64,000 nucleotides of DNA, taken from an uncultured beta proteobacterium. GTDB taxonomy: Bacteria > Pseudomonadota > Gammaproteobacteria > Burkholderiales > Burkholderiaceae_C. How positions within the stretch are numbered: position 1 is the stretch's first letter; each line of letters begins with the position of its first letter. Positions 27,788 through 38,121 of the stretch are shown in pieces. The DNA is taken from positions 1 to 64,000 of the forward strand of contig CAIMZI010000008.1 in assembly GCA_903845935.1 (NCBI GenBank). Reading direction: 5' to 3'. A program made the position numbers and the translations under genes. The notes under the pieces are model-generated. The model was given only the letters and a program-made list of their open reading frames with translations. It was not told the origin of the DNA and did not search any database.

Positions 27788-29568
27788 GCGTTGAACTGCA
27801 ACGCTGCCAGCCCCGCATAAACGCCACCCAATGCCACCAGTTCGGCATGCGTGCCCTGTTCCACCAGACGCCCGTGGTCCAGCACCACAATCAGGTCGGC
27901 CTTTTGCACCGTGGCCAGGCGGTGGGCAATCACCAGCGTGGTGCGGTCTTTCATGGCCGACTCCAGCGCATCTTGCACCACGCGCTCGCTTTCGGCATCC
28001 AGCGCACTGGTGGCTTCGTCCAGCAGCAGCAGGGGCGGGTTTTTCAGCATGGCGCGGGCGATTGCGATGCGCTGGCGTTGGCCGCCCGACAGGCGCACAC
28101 CGCGTTCGCCCAGAAAGCTGTCATAGCCCTGGGGCAGGGCGGTGATAAAGCTGTCGGCAAAGGCCGCGGTGGCGGCGGCGCGCACCTCGGCGTCGCTGGC
28201 GTCGGGCCTGCCGTAGCGGATGTTCTCCAGGGCCGAGGTCGAGAAGATCACCGCGTCCTGCGGCACAATGCCCACGCGTTGGCGCAGCGCTTGCAGCGAC
28301 ATCTTTCGCGTGTCCACGCCGTCCAGCACAATGCGGCCGCCTTGCGGATCGTAAAAACGCAGCAGCAACTGGAACACCGTGCTCTTGCCCGCGCCGCTGG
28401 GGCCGACGATGGCCACTGTTTGGCCCGGCTGGATGCGCAGTGAAAAATCCGACAGTGCTGCTTGATTGGGGCGCGAAGGGTAGTTAAAGCCAATGCCCTC
28501 AAAGGCAATCGCGCTACCGGCGCTGGGCATGGCTGCGCTGATGGCCTGGGCTGGCGATGTCACTGGCGACTGCGTGCCCAGCAGCTCCATCAGACGCTCG
28601 GTGGCACCTGCCGCACGCAGCAGGTCGCCATAAACCTCGCCCAACACCGCAAAGGCACCGGCCAGAATAATCACGTAGACCACGGTCTGGCCCAGATGTC
28701 CGGCGGTAATGGTGCCTGCCATCACCGCTTGTGTGCCCTGGTACAGGCCCCACAGCAGGGCTGCCGAGGTGGCGATGATGATGAAGGCCACCAGCACCGA
28801 GCGGGCCTTGGAGCGACGAATGGCGACCTCGAACGCATTGCCGGTGGAGCCGTTGAAACGATCGGCCTCCCGGCCTTCCGCCGTGTAGCTCTGCACCACC
28901 GGAATGGCATTGAGCACCTCGGCGGCAATGGCGCTGGAGTCGGCAATGCGGTCCTGGCTGGCACGCGAAAGCTTGCGCACCCGCCGCCCGAACCAGACAG
29001 ATGGCACCACGATCAGCACCAGCACACCGGCCACGACCAGCATCACCACCGGGTTGGTCCAGACCAGAATGCCCAAGGCGCCCAGGCCCATGACCAGATT
29101 GCGCAGTCCCATGCTCAGTGAGGAACCGACCACGGTTTGCACCAGGGTGGTGTCGGCCGACAGGCGCGACAGCACCTCACCGGTTTGCGTGGTCTCGAAA
29201 AATTCTGGACTCTGGTGCAGCACATGGCGGTAGACCGCGTTGCGGATGTCGGCGGTGACCCGCTCACCCAGCCAGCTCACCATGTAAAAGCGTCCGGCGG
29301 AAAAAAGCCCCAAGGCTACGGCCACGGCAAACAGCAGACCAAAGTGTTCGCGCAGCGCCATCACCTGATCGCCCTTGTTGGCCTGCACCAAGCCACCGTC
29401 AATCAGGCTGCGAAGTGCCAGCGGAAAGGCCAGCGTGGCCATCGCCGCCAGCACCAAAAAGCACAGGGCCAGCAGAATGCGGACGCGGTAGGGTCTGAGA
29501 AAGGGCAGCAGGCCAGACAGGGATTTGGGATTGCTGGCTTTGGCGCGTTCTGTCGTTACTTTTGTCAT
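27784..29568 (-). CDS. ABC exporter, fused transmembrane and ATPase domains (MsbA/ABCB type)
   Basis: A 594-residue half-transporter. Six membrane helices occupy about residues 25-320, and the ATPase domain follows with Walker A GPSGAGKST (389-397), signature LSGGQ (493-497) and Walker B LLLLDEA (513-519). It should act as a homodimer in the inner membrane; family members export lipids, peptides or drugs. The substrate is not evident. The gene ends in a TTGA overlap with a small downstream gene. Confidence 0.93.
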   Translation of the reverse strand: MTKVTTERAKASNPKSLSGLLPFLRPYRVRILLALCFLVLAAMATLAFPLALRSLIDGGLVQANKGDQVMALREHFGLLFAVAVALGLFSAGRFYMVSWLGERVTADIRNAVYRHVLHQSPEFFETTQTGEVLSRLSADTTLVQTVVGSSLSMGLRNLVMGLGALGILVWTNPVVMLVVAGVLVLIVVPSVWFGRRVRKLSRASQDRIADSSAIAAEVLNAIPVVQSYTAEGREADRFNGSTGNAFEVAIRRSKARSVLVAFIIIATSAALLWGLYQGTQAVMAGTITAGHLGQTVVYVIILAGAFAVLGEVYGDLLRAAGATERLMELLGTQSPVTSPAQAISAAMPSAGSAIAFEGIGFNYPSRPNQAALSDFSLRIQPGQTVAIVGPSGAGKSTVFQLLLRFYDPQGGRIVLDGVDTRKMSLQALRQRVGIVPQDAVIFSTSALENIRYGRPDASDAEVRAAATAAFADSFITALPQGYDSFLGERGVRLSGGQRQRIAIARAMLKNPPLLLLDEATSALDAESERVVQDALESAMKDRTTLVIAHRLATVQKADLIVVLDHGRLVEQGTHAELVALGGVYAGLAALQFNA

Positions 29569-29665
29569 GGGCGTTCAGATGGGGGCATAGGCCCGGATTG
29601 CAATCAAGTGGCGGTATTGCCTTGTAGCATTGCGCCACGGGGCTGGGCGGGCGTGCTGACCCGAG

Positions 29666-30838
29666 TTACAGTTTGAGAGGAGAAGCATAGCCGGTCATTT
29701 CCAGGTAGCCACGACCGACTTTTTTGTTGTTGCTGTCCCAGACCTCGCACAGCCCCTCCCAGTAAATCGCGCCGGTAGACTGGCTGCTGTCGAGCTCCTG
29801 GTTGTCGATCACGGCCCGCACGGTATAGAAGTCTGCGGGTGTTCGTACCATCCATTCGACCGGATAGCGGGCGCGGCTGGCCGGGCTTTGCCAGTAGCGC
29901 AGCGGCTTGAACGTCACCTCGCCGGGGCTGAAGACATACAGGCTGGTGCCAGCGCGAAACGAGCCGCCGTCCCAGGTGTTGGCACCGGACTTGTCGCGCA
30001 GGCGGAAGGCGGTCAGCGCGCTGCCGTCAAACAGGTTGATGCCCAGCCAGTCCCAGCCCACCGCGCCGCCCTGCAGCAACTCCTGGCTCCATTCATGGTC
30101 CAGCCAGGCGCTGCTGCCGCTGCTCATTTGCATAGCTTTGCCTTGCAGCGTGAGCGTGCCGCTGACTTGCAGCTGCGGCAGGCTGTAGTAAAAGCTGGTT
30201 TGGCGCGGGTCCGGCCCCTTGCGCGACAGGCCCTGCTGGCCTTGCAACAGCACCGGCTGGCTGGCGGCAAAACGCAGGTCCATGGCAAAGCCTTCGGCTT
30301 GGACCCTGGCATGCAGCTCGCCTCCTTCGCCACTTTCGCGCAACAGCGACCAGTCGCGCAGCAGCACGCCGGTGTCCAGCGTGCTGGCCGATGCCTGGTC
30401 TAGAGGGTTGTGGCCAGGCGCTTCACCCGACCAGCGGGCGATGCGCTGGTCATGCCACAAGCGTTTGCCGGCCACATCGGTGATGGCGGCATGGGCAAAA
30501 AGCAGCTGTCTGGCCGCCAGGCGCGATTGCAGGGCCTGCGTGCCGTCCACCCGGCTGCGAAAAAAAGTCAGCTGAAAACCATAGGCTGCGTCCGCACCCG
30601 GCAGATTGGCCCAGCCGGTGATGTACCACCACTCGGTCTTGAAATCGGTATGGGCGCCGGCATCGCGCGGAAATTCCAGTTTGCGCGCCATGGCGGCCCC
30701 GGAGCCAGCCGCGCTTCCAAGCGTCGGCCCAGCCAGCGCGGCCACCGATGCCGCTGCAGCCAGCAACTGGCGGCGGCTGGGCGTGCCCAGGCCCGTGGCG
30801 TTCATCAGCTTCACGGCGTGCAGGGGGACTTGTTTCAT
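29666..30838 (-). CDS. AttH-like lipocalin-type exported protein (CrtC/AttH family)
   Basis: A 390-residue protein related to AttH and hydroxyneurosporene synthase-like lipocalin folds. FKTEWWYITGWANL near the N-terminus, YYSLPQLQVSGTL in the middle and WLDHEWSQELL are family marks. An N-terminal Tat-like signal is visible (SRRQLLAAAASVAALAG), so export of a folded protein is likely. The ATG at 30838 overlaps the stop of the permease gene in TAATG, and a LolD-like ATPase lies beyond that, recreating the attEFGH gene order. Confidence 0.85.
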   Translation of the reverse strand: MKQVPLHAVKLMNATGLGTPSRRQLLAAAASVAALAGPTLGSAAGSGAAMARKLEFPRDAGAHTDFKTEWWYITGWANLPGADAAYGFQLTFFRSRVDGTQALQSRLAARQLLFAHAAITDVAGKRLWHDQRIARWSGEAPGHNPLDQASASTLDTGVLLRDWSLLRESGEGGELHARVQAEGFAMDLRFAASQPVLLQGQQGLSRKGPDPRQTSFYYSLPQLQVSGTLTLQGKAMQMSSGSSAWLDHEWSQELLQGGAVGWDWLGINLFDGSALTAFRLRDKSGANTWDGGSFRAGTSLYVFSPGEVTFKPLRYWQSPASRARYPVEWMVRTPADFYTVRAVIDNQELDSSQSTGAIYWEGLCEVWDSNNKKVGRGYLEMTGYASPLKL

Positions 30839-33540
30839 TACCAATCCTCTTTCACCGCCATCACGGCATCGCGACCGGCGGCGGCCTGGCCGGAAAGCCA
30901 GGCCGTCAAGGTGCCCGCAAACACTACCGACAATGCGAGCGCCAGCAGCCGCAGCCAGGGCAGGCTGAGCTCCATGCTCCAGTGAAAACTTTGTGGATTG
31001 ACCACATGCACCAGCACCACCGCTACGGCCAAGCCCAAGCCCACACCGGCGATGGCGCCCAGCGTGGTCCAGGCCGCGCCTTCGGCTGCCACTACGCGCA
31101 AGATCTGGCGGCGCGTCAGGCCCAGATGCGCCAGCAGTCCGAATTCCTTGCGCCTGGCCAGCACCTGCGCGCTAAAGCTGGCCGCCACACCGAACAATCC
31201 AATGCCCACGGCCACCGCTTGCAGCCAGTAAGTGACGGCAAAACTACGGTCAAAAATCTTCAAGGTGGTGGCGCGGATTTCTGCCGCCGAACCAAATTCC
31301 AGCAAATCCCCGGCACCGGCGCCCGGCGCTGCACCCTGGTCGGCCAGCTCGCGCAAAGCCTGTTGTACCGCTTGCGTGTCGGCCTCGGGCGCAAGCCAGA
31401 GGGCCAGGTCATTGACGCGACGGTCGCTGCTGAGCTTTGCATAGTCGGCGCTGTCCATGGCGATGGTGCCGAACTGGCGGGCATAGTCGCGCCAGACACC
31501 GGCGACAAAAAACACCGGGCTGCCCGCACCGCCGCTGGCAGCAGAACTTGCAGTTGCAGTTGCATTGTCTGCGGCGAAAGCCCTGGCCAGTGGCGCAAAG
31601 GCCTGCCCCGGTTTGGCGCCATACAGATCCAGCACGGCTTCGCTCACATAAATGCCAATGGCATCGGCCGGAACCGGCAGGCTCTCGCCCACCAGCGGCA
31701 AGCTCAGCGCGGCATGGTCATCGCGCAGGCTGCGCACCAGCAGCGACACCGCGGGCTTGGACGGGTCTAGATTCAGCGCCAGGCTGCGCTGCGCCGACAC
31801 CCGCTCCACGCCCGGCAGCTGTGCGGCGGCCTGCACCCAGCGGGCATCAAAGAAAGCCTGCTCGCTGGCGCTGCCAACGCCCGAGCGCACATAGAGTGAG
31901 GCTGGCAGCACGCTGTCGAGCCAGGTGGTGACCGAGTGGCGAAAGCTGCTGACCATCACCGTCAAGGCCACGGCCAGACTGAGCGAGGCGACCACGCCAC
32001 TGACCGCCACAGCGGCACTTTCGCGCACCCTTCTGGCGCGCTCCACCGCCAGCAGCGGCAGCAGGCGCTGCGCCATCCAGGGCGAGACGCGGTCCAGCAC
32101 CTGGCCCACCAGCCAGGGCAGGGAGACAATGCCGCCGATCAGCAACAGAGCCACGCTTGAGTAAGCCCCCAGTGGCATGCCCCAGACGGGTGGCGTTAGG
32201 GCCAGCAAGGCGCCTGCCAGCAGAAGGGCCGGCCCGAACCATGCCGGCTGCCGATGTGGCTGCAGCGCGCCCAGTCCCTTGAGTGTTTGCGCCGGAGGCA
32301 GGGCCTGCGCCAAGCGCGCCGGCCACCAGGCGCCGACCAATGCCGTGGCCACGCCCAAGCCGCCAAATACGGCTGCGGCCCCGGCACTCCATTGCAAGGC
32401 CGGTGCCACACCGGCAAAGTAGCCGCCGCCCAGATCACCACCCAGCAGGCGCAGCGCCAGGGCCGCCAGACCGGTGCCCAGGCCAATCCCCAAGGCACTA
32501 CCCACCAGTCCGAGTGCGGCGGCTTCCAGCAGCACCAGTTGTAAGCGCTGCCGTCCCGTTAGGCCCAGCACGCCCAGCAGGGCAAATTGTTGGGCGCGCC
32601 GCGTCACACTCAGGGCCAGCACCGAGAACACCAGAAAGCCGCCGGTAAACAGGGCAATCAGGGCCAGCACGGTCAGGTTGACCCGGTAGGCGCGCGACAG
32701 ATTGCCCAGGCGAACGGCCGCGTCCCCCGGCTTGCCAAGCGTCACTGCCTGGCTCCAACCCGGCAGGCCGGGCGCAGCTTGCACAAAGGCCTCGCGGTCC
32801 ACGCCGGGTTTGAGCCGGATGTCCACGCGGCTCAGTTGCCCGGTCTTGCCAAAAAAATCCTGCATCGCGGCAATGTCCATCACCGCCAGCGGGCCGCCCG
32901 CCGCGCGCACCGTACCGGCCACGCTGGCTGTTTTCAGGCGCATGCCCTGTTGCAGTTGCATTGTCTGCTGGCCCAGCGCCGACCGGGCGGCAGCATTCAG
33001 GAACACGGTGTCCGGCGCAAACAGCGACAGCCGACCTCCCGGACCATCACCCTCGCTGTGGGGCAGCGGCATCAGGTCGGGGGCGATCAAAGCAATCTGC
33101 AACGCGTCCACGCCCACCACCCGCAGCAGCAGGCGCTTGGATTCGCCCGCTGCAGGTTTGGGCGTGAGCGCGTAGGTGCTGAGTTCCAGAACCGGCGAGG
33201 CCACGGCCACATCCGGATGCTGCATGAGCAGGCCGAGCAGTTCTTCGTTCAGGCTGGAGTCGGCTGCGCTGCTGCGCAGCTCGAGGTCCGGTTGTCCGCC
33301 CACCGAGCGCAGCGCCTGCGAAAACTCGTCCAGCGCCGAGGCGTTGATCAGGTGCACCGAAAACGCCAGTGCCACGCCCAGCATCACCGACACCAGGGCG
33401 GCGGCATTGCGCCAGGGGTGGTGGCGCAACTCCTGCAGCGAAAAACTCTTCAGCAGCGGCCAAAGAGGCGGGCCGGAACCGGAACCAGGGCCAGGGCTAG
33501 TAGGGTCGGAGCCGTAGCCATTGAGGGGGCTTGATTGCAT
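30838..33540 (-). CDS. Large FtsX-type ABC transporter permease (two permease units)
   Basis: A 900-residue membrane protein with two FtsX-type permease units: VSVMLGVALAFSVHLINASA and FSVLALSVTRRAQQFALLG in the first half, ARRKEFGLLAHLGLTRRQIL in the second, about ten helices and large periplasmic domains. Its ATPase is the LolD-like product encoded just upstream. Such MacB/LolCDE-class pumps act on lipoproteins or periplasmic substrates by mechanotransmission. The ATG at 33540 gives a Pro/Gly/Ser-rich N-terminal leader; longer in-frame sequence is compositionally biased and unlikely. Confidence 0.88.
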   Translation of the reverse strand: MQSSPLNGYGSDPTSPGPGSGSGPPLWPLLKSFSLQELRHHPWRNAAALVSVMLGVALAFSVHLINASALDEFSQALRSVGGQPDLELRSSAADSSLNEELLGLLMQHPDVAVASPVLELSTYALTPKPAAGESKRLLLRVVGVDALQIALIAPDLMPLPHSEGDGPGGRLSLFAPDTVFLNAAARSALGQQTMQLQQGMRLKTASVAGTVRAAGGPLAVMDIAAMQDFFGKTGQLSRVDIRLKPGVDREAFVQAAPGLPGWSQAVTLGKPGDAAVRLGNLSRAYRVNLTVLALIALFTGGFLVFSVLALSVTRRAQQFALLGVLGLTGRQRLQLVLLEAAALGLVGSALGIGLGTGLAALALRLLGGDLGGGYFAGVAPALQWSAGAAAVFGGLGVATALVGAWWPARLAQALPPAQTLKGLGALQPHRQPAWFGPALLLAGALLALTPPVWGMPLGAYSSVALLLIGGIVSLPWLVGQVLDRVSPWMAQRLLPLLAVERARRVRESAAVAVSGVVASLSLAVALTVMVSSFRHSVTTWLDSVLPASLYVRSGVGSASEQAFFDARWVQAAAQLPGVERVSAQRSLALNLDPSKPAVSLLVRSLRDDHAALSLPLVGESLPVPADAIGIYVSEAVLDLYGAKPGQAFAPLARAFAADNATATASSAASGGAGSPVFFVAGVWRDYARQFGTIAMDSADYAKLSSDRRVNDLALWLAPEADTQAVQQALRELADQGAAPGAGAGDLLEFGSAAEIRATTLKIFDRSFAVTYWLQAVAVGIGLFGVAASFSAQVLARRKEFGLLAHLGLTRRQILRVVAAEGAAWTTLGAIAGVGLGLAVAVVLVHVVNPQSFHWSMELSLPWLRLLALALSVVFAGTLTAWLSGQAAAGRDAVMAVKEDW

Positions 33541-33563
33541 AGCGGCTGTGTCCGGCCGCCGGC

Positions 33564-34214
33564 CTAGGCCGCGTGCATGCCGTCGGCGCGCAGATGCAGC
33601 ACCCGGTCCGCACCGGCGGTGGCGGCTTCGGAATGCGTGACCAGCACCAGGGCCGCTCCGTGGTTGCGGCATTGCTGCACCAGGGCTTGCATCACCAGCG
33701 CCGCGGTGCTTGGGTCTAGGTTGCCGGTGGGCTCATCGGCCAGCAACAGGCGCGGCTGGTGTACCAGGGCGCGGGCAATGGCCACGCGCTGCAGTTGCCC
33801 GCCACTGAGCTGTTGCGGTAGCCGTGCCCCGAGCGCTCCCAGGCCAACCGACTCCAGCATCGCCTGAACGTGGGCTGCATTGGGCCGACCCAGCAGCAAG
33901 AGGGGCAGGGCCACGTTTTGCGTCACATCCAGATGCGGCAGGACATGAAAAGCTTGGAATACAAAGCCCACTTTTTCGCGCCGCAACAGGGCGCGCCGGT
34001 CTTCGTCGAGAGCGCCCAGGTCCACTCCTTGCACCTGCACCGATCCCTGGTCCCAATGGTCCAGTCCGGCCATGCAATTCAGCAGGGTGGATTTGCCCAC
34101 GCCCGACTCGCCGACGATGGCCACAAACTCGCCCGGCGCCACGTCCAGCGTCACGTTGGTGAACACCGGTGCGTCGCCATAGTGTTTGCTCAAATTGCGG
34201 ATGTGCAGGGTCAT
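33564..34214 (-). CDS. LolD/MacB-type ABC transporter ATPase
   Basis: A 216-residue ATPase with Walker [10 protein letters not shown] (residues 35-43), signature LSGGQ followed by [10 protein letters not shown], and Walker [13 protein letters not shown]. The ADEPTGNLD form is typical of the LolD/FtsE/MacB class. It lies 23 bases upstream of the FtsX-type permease gene and should energise it. The substrate is unknown; the AttH-like protein downstream suggests an AttEFGH-type system. Confidence 0.92.
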   Translation of the reverse strand: MTLHIRNLSKHYGDAPVFTNVTLDVAPGEFVAIVGESGVGKSTLLNCMAGLDHWDQGSVQVQGVDLGALDEDRRALLRREKVGFVFQAFHVLPHLDVTQNVALPLLLLGRPNAAHVQAMLESVGLGALGARLPQQLSGGQLQRVAIARALVHQPRLLLADEPTGNLDPSTAALVMQALVQQCRNHGAALVLVTHSEAATAGADRVLHLRADGMHAA

Positions 34215-34261
34215 GCAGAGCTTTTTAGCAGAGGCCGGTTTCAGGCCGGGCCAGAGGGGCT

Positions 34262-35218
34262 TTATTGCAGTGCCGCCCGCACAAGCCGCACTACTTGCGC
34301 CACCGCATCGGGCGCTTCGCAGGCGATGATCTGGCGTTGGGTCATGGAGCGCAGCCAGGTGATCTGGCGCTTGGCCAACTGGCGCGTGGCAAACACGCCC
34401 TTGTCGCGCAGTTGTTCAAAAGGCCAGAGTCCGTCCAGCGCCTCCCAGGCCTGGCGGTACCCGACACAGCGCATGGAAGGCAAATCGACATGCAGGTCGC
34501 CACGCTTGCGTAAGGCCTTGACCTCATCCAGAAAACCATGCTCCAGCATGGCGTCAAAGCGCTGGGCAATGCGAGCATGCAGCCAAGCCCGGTCGGTGGG
34601 CTCCAGCGAAATCAGCAAGCTGTTGGATGGCAGAGCGGCAGCGTCCTTGGCACGGGCCGCGTGGAAGTGCGACAAGGGCAGGCCGCTGACGCGGTAGACC
34701 TCCAGCGCCCGCTGAATGCGCTGGCCATCGGCCGGTGCCAGGCGTTGTGCCGTGATCGGGTCGACTGCGGCCAGCAACGCGTGCATGGCCGGCCAGCCTC
34801 GTTCGGCAGCCTCCTGCGACAGCTGCTCACGCACCGCTGCATCGGCCGGTGGCATGTCGTCCAGGCCGTCGATCAGCGCCTTGAAATACAGCATGGTGCC
34901 GCCCACCAGCAGCGGCAGTTTGCCGCGTGCCGTGATGTCGTGGATCAGCCTCGTTGCATCGCGCACAAAGTCGGCCGCGCTATAGGCTTGCAAGGGGTCG
35001 CGGATGTCGATCAGGTGGTGTGCCACGGCGGCGCGCTCTTGCGTTGTGGGTTTGGCCGTGCCGATGTCCATGCCCAGGTAGACCAGGGCCGAGTCCACGC
35101 TGATGATCTCGGTGTCCCAGTGTCTCGCCAGTTCCAGCGCTGCGGCGGTTTTGCCCGAGGCCGTGGGACCGGCCAGGGCGACATAAAAGGGCAGCGGCGC
35201 CTTATCGAACCGGGCCAT
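34262..35218 (-). CDS. miaA: tRNA dimethylallyltransferase MiaA
   Basis: Adds a dimethylallyl group to N6 of A37 in tRNAs reading UNN codons. The 318-residue protein has the P-loop [15 protein letters not shown] (about residues 17-31), [28 protein letters not shown] and [18 protein letters not shown]. The start at 35218 overlaps the end of the upstream Bcr/CflA gene by 17 bases, so the two are probably co-transcribed. Confidence 0.97.
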   Translation of the reverse strand: MARFDKAPLPFYVALAGPTASGKTAAALELARHWDTEIISVDSALVYLGMDIGTAKPTTQERAAVAHHLIDIRDPLQAYSAADFVRDATRLIHDITARGKLPLLVGGTMLYFKALIDGLDDMPPADAAVREQLSQEAAERGWPAMHALLAAVDPITAQRLAPADGQRIQRALEVYRVSGLPLSHFHAARAKDAAALPSNSLLISLEPTDRAWLHARIAQRFDAMLEHGFLDEVKALRKRGDLHVDLPSMRCVGYRQAWEALDGLWPFEQLRDKGVFATRQLAKRQITWLRSMTQRQIIACEAPDAVAQVVRLVRAALQ

Positions 35219-36413
35219 AGCGGTGTACCAGGGTCCAGGCGCTCAGGGCCAGCAGCGTGCTCCAGAAGCACATGCCGGTGGCCAGCGGTAGCACCGTGCC
35301 GTCCATGTGCGTGCCCAGCCACTGGCCGGTGGCAAAGGCCGCCAGCATCATCAAAAAACCGTTCAGTGCCGAGGCCGCTCCTGCCGCTTGCGGAAAGGGT
35401 GCCACAGCGCCGCTTTGGCCGCAGGGTTGGTGGATGCCATGGGCAAAAATAAAGAAGGCCATGGGCAGCATGATGGCCCATCCGGCCACCACACCACTCC
35501 AAGCCAGCAACAGCATGCTGGCGCCACCGACCAGGCTGAACAGTCCGGCGATGGCCACGCTGCGCCGCACCCCGAAACGCGCCACCAGACGACGGCAGGC
35601 AAAGGTGCCCAGCAGGTAGACAAAGGAATTCAAAAACATGGTCAGGCCATATTGCGTGGTGCTAAAGCCCAGCACCCGGATGTACACAAACGAGGACGCC
35701 GCCAGAAAGGTGAACAGTCCGCCGTAGGATGCCATGGACAGGGCCGAGAAGGCGACAAACTGGGCGTTGCGCAGAATCAGCCACCAGGTGCGCAGCATGC
35801 GCCTTGGCTGCAGGGCTCTTGGGTCCTTGTGCGCCAATGTTTCCTCAAAGCGCCAGGCAATCAGCGCCAGTGCCGCGCCGCCGAACACGGCTAGGGCCAA
35901 TAGCGCGGCATGCCAGCTCCAGGCGCTGGTCAGCGCGCCGCCCACCGGAGCCGCCAGACAGGCAATCACGCCCAGGCCGCTCAGGCCCTTGGACATGACG
36001 GTGGCGCCCTGTGCCGGTGCATACAGGTCACGCACGATGGCCCGCGCGCACATCACGCCAGCACCCATGGCCACGCCCTGCAGGGTGCGCCAGACAATCA
36101 GCAAATCCATGCTGGGCGACAGGGCGCTGGCCACCGATGCCAGCAAATACGCCACCATGCCCACCAGCAGCACCGGCCTGCGGCCAAAGCGGTCGGAGAC
36201 CGGGCCCCACACCAGTTGCGAGGCGCCAAAGGCCAGCAGCAGGGCGGTCAGCGTCAGTTGCGCCTGGGCCATGCTGGCGCCCAGATCCTGCGTTAGGACC
36301 GGCAGGGCCGACAAGTACAAGTCGGTGGTGATAGGCTGCAGGCCCAGCAGGGTAGAGAGAGTCAGCACCACCAGGGCGGCGGACATACGGGTGTGGCGGG
36401 GGGTGGAGGGCAT
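35202..36413 (-). CDS. Bcr/CflA-type MFS drug resistance transporter
   Basis: A 403-residue 12-helix major facilitator of the drug:H+ antiporter-1 Bcr/CflA group. [17 protein letters not shown] at the N-terminus, [19 protein letters not shown] in the loop between helices 2 and 3, and [23 protein letters not shown] are characteristic. Substrates are probably small drugs or metabolites but are not predictable. It sits between a MATE gene and miaA on the same strand. Confidence 0.9.
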   Translation of the reverse strand: MPSTPRHTRMSAALVVLTLSTLLGLQPITTDLYLSALPVLTQDLGASMAQAQLTLTALLLAFGASQLVWGPVSDRFGRRPVLLVGMVAYLLASVASALSPSMDLLIVWRTLQGVAMGAGVMCARAIVRDLYAPAQGATVMSKGLSGLGVIACLAAPVGGALTSAWSWHAALLALAVFGGAALALIAWRFEETLAHKDPRALQPRRMLRTWWLILRNAQFVAFSALSMASYGGLFTFLAASSFVYIRVLGFSTTQYGLTMFLNSFVYLLGTFACRRLVARFGVRRSVAIAGLFSLVGGASMLLLAWSGVVAGWAIMLPMAFFIFAHGIHQPCGQSGAVAPFPQAAGAASALNGFLMMLAAFATGQWLGTHMDGTVLPLATGMCFWSTLLALSAWTLVHRYGPVR

Positions 36414-36426
36414 GGGTGGGCTGCTT

Positions 36427-37851
36427 TTAGCCGATGAGAATGCGCTGGCTTGCCACCCGGCGCAGCATCAACAGCAAGCCGATGGCGGCAACCGTCAGGC
36501 CGACGATCAAGGCAATCCAGAAACCCTGCGCCTGCATGGGCTCGGCCGGGGCAAAGGGCAGCCATCGCGGCGCCAGTCCCAAGACACAGCCCAACGGTAG
36601 CGAGACGCCCCAGAAGGCGGTCAGGTGCAGCAGCATGGGCGCACGGGTGACCTTGTAGGCCCGGATGGCGCAACTGATCACCACTTGCGAACAGTCCGAG
36701 AGCTGAAACAGGGCGGCAAACACCAGCAGCTGGGCGGCCAGCGTGGCCACCTCGGGGTCGCTGGTGTAGGCCGCAGCAATCGGTTGGCGCAGCAGCGCCA
36801 TAGTGATGGCGGCCACCGCGGCAAAGGCCAGCGTCAGGCCTACGCCCACCCAGGCCCGAAAGCGCGCCAGCCGCGCGTCATTGGCACCCAGACTCTGGCC
36901 GACGCGGGTCAGCAGGGCCAGTCCCAGGCTCAAGGGGAACATGAAGATGAGGGAGGTGAAGTTCAGCGCAATGGCGTGCGCGCCCACCTGGGCGCTGCCG
37001 AACTTCGCAATCAATAAGGCGATCAGACTGAAGGCGCTGGTCTCGGCAAAGTAGGTGATGCCAATTGGGATGCCCAGGCGCAGCAGGCTGCGCAGCATGT
37101 TCCACTGCGGCCACTCCCAATGGGCAAAAGGCCAGGTGCTGCGATAGGCCGGAGATACGCGCATCCACCACAACAGGGCCAATAGATGAAACCAGACACA
37201 GAGCATGGTCGACCAGGCGCAGCCCACACCACCCAGGCGGGGGAAGCCCCAATTGCCAAACACCAGCAGCCAGTTGACCAGTGCGTTGATCAGCAGCGAG
37301 AGCAAGGCAATCACCATCATCGGTTTGGTCTGGTTGATGCTGGTGCTGTAGCCATACAGCACGCGGTAGGCGGTAAAGGCCGGCAGGCCGAAACTGCTGA
37401 CCCGCACAAAGCCCTTGGCGACCCCGCGCACCGCAGGCTCCAGGTCCATGTGGTCAAACACCTGGGCCGCCAGATTGGCCAGCAGCAAGGCCATCAGGCC
37501 CAGACCCAGTGCCTTCCACAGACCCTGGCGCACCACATGCGGCACGGCCAGCGTTTCACCGGCACCGATGTGGTGGGCGACGATGGGGTTGACGGACATC
37601 ACCAAGCCCATCAAGGTCAGCATGAGCATGTTCCAGATGGAAACCCCCAGCGAGACACCGGCCAAATCCTGCGCCGATGCGTGACCGGCCATGGCGACAT
37701 CGGTCACCGACATGCCAATGGTGGCCAGCTGGCCTATCAGAATCGGCCAGGCCAAATGCCAAAGGGCACGTAATTCGGCAAGAACGCCGCGCGTGAGTCC
37801 ATGGGAGATGGGGTTTGTAGATTCAGGAGCGAGGGTCATCAGCCAATTCAT
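36427..37851 (-). CDS. MATE family multidrug efflux protein
   Basis: A 474-residue, 12-helix MATE transporter of the NorM group, normally a Na+ or H+ coupled exporter of cationic compounds. Typical stretches are LAWPILIGQLATIGMSVTDV, MAGHASAQDLAGVSLG and VNWLLVFGNWGFPRLGGVG. The start may be the ATG at 37851 or the one at 37839. It is 13 bases upstream of the Bcr/CflA gene, and together they look like an efflux pair. Confidence 0.92.
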   Translation of the reverse strand: MNWLMTLAPESTNPISHGLTRGVLAELRALWHLAWPILIGQLATIGMSVTDVAMAGHASAQDLAGVSLGVSIWNMLMLTLMGLVMSVNPIVAHHIGAGETLAVPHVVRQGLWKALGLGLMALLLANLAAQVFDHMDLEPAVRGVAKGFVRVSSFGLPAFTAYRVLYGYSTSINQTKPMMVIALLSLLINALVNWLLVFGNWGFPRLGGVGCAWSTMLCVWFHLLALLWWMRVSPAYRSTWPFAHWEWPQWNMLRSLLRLGIPIGITYFAETSAFSLIALLIAKFGSAQVGAHAIALNFTSLIFMFPLSLGLALLTRVGQSLGANDARLARFRAWVGVGLTLAFAAVAAITMALLRQPIAAAYTSDPEVATLAAQLLVFAALFQLSDCSQVVISCAIRAYKVTRAPMLLHLTAFWGVSLPLGCVLGLAPRWLPFAPAEPMQAQGFWIALIVGLTVAAIGLLLMLRRVASQRILIG

Positions 37852-37876
37852 TCTACGGGAGCGCTTGTTTGGGCTG

Positions 37877-37906
37877 AAATTCCGAGGGTTAACCCTCGGA
37901 ATTTTT
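37877..37906. promoter_or_regulatory. Perfect 28-bp palindrome between divergent transporter genes
   Basis: AAATTCCGAGGGTT followed by its exact reverse complement (37877-37904) and two more T residues. It lies 26 bases in front of the MATE start and about 215 bases upstream of the livK-like gene. It could be an operator for a dimeric regulator or, read on the plus strand, a terminator-like hairpin with a T-run, though no plus-strand gene precedes it. The remaining bases up to 38121 hold no gene. Confidence 0.6.
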
Positions 37907-38121
37907 GGCGAATCATTTTTTTCAGATCACTACTGAAAATTCTTCAGCCTAAATCGGCCGCTTTAGCTGACAGCAAGCTGAATGTAGGCCCGAAACCGGG
38001 GGCAAACGCGTATAGATTTGGACTTGACTCGGGCATAGACTCGGTGTCACGTGGCGGCGATCTGCAACCAGTTTGCGCAACGCGTCGTAGGATTTAACTT
38101 TTAAATACAGAGGCAACACAC

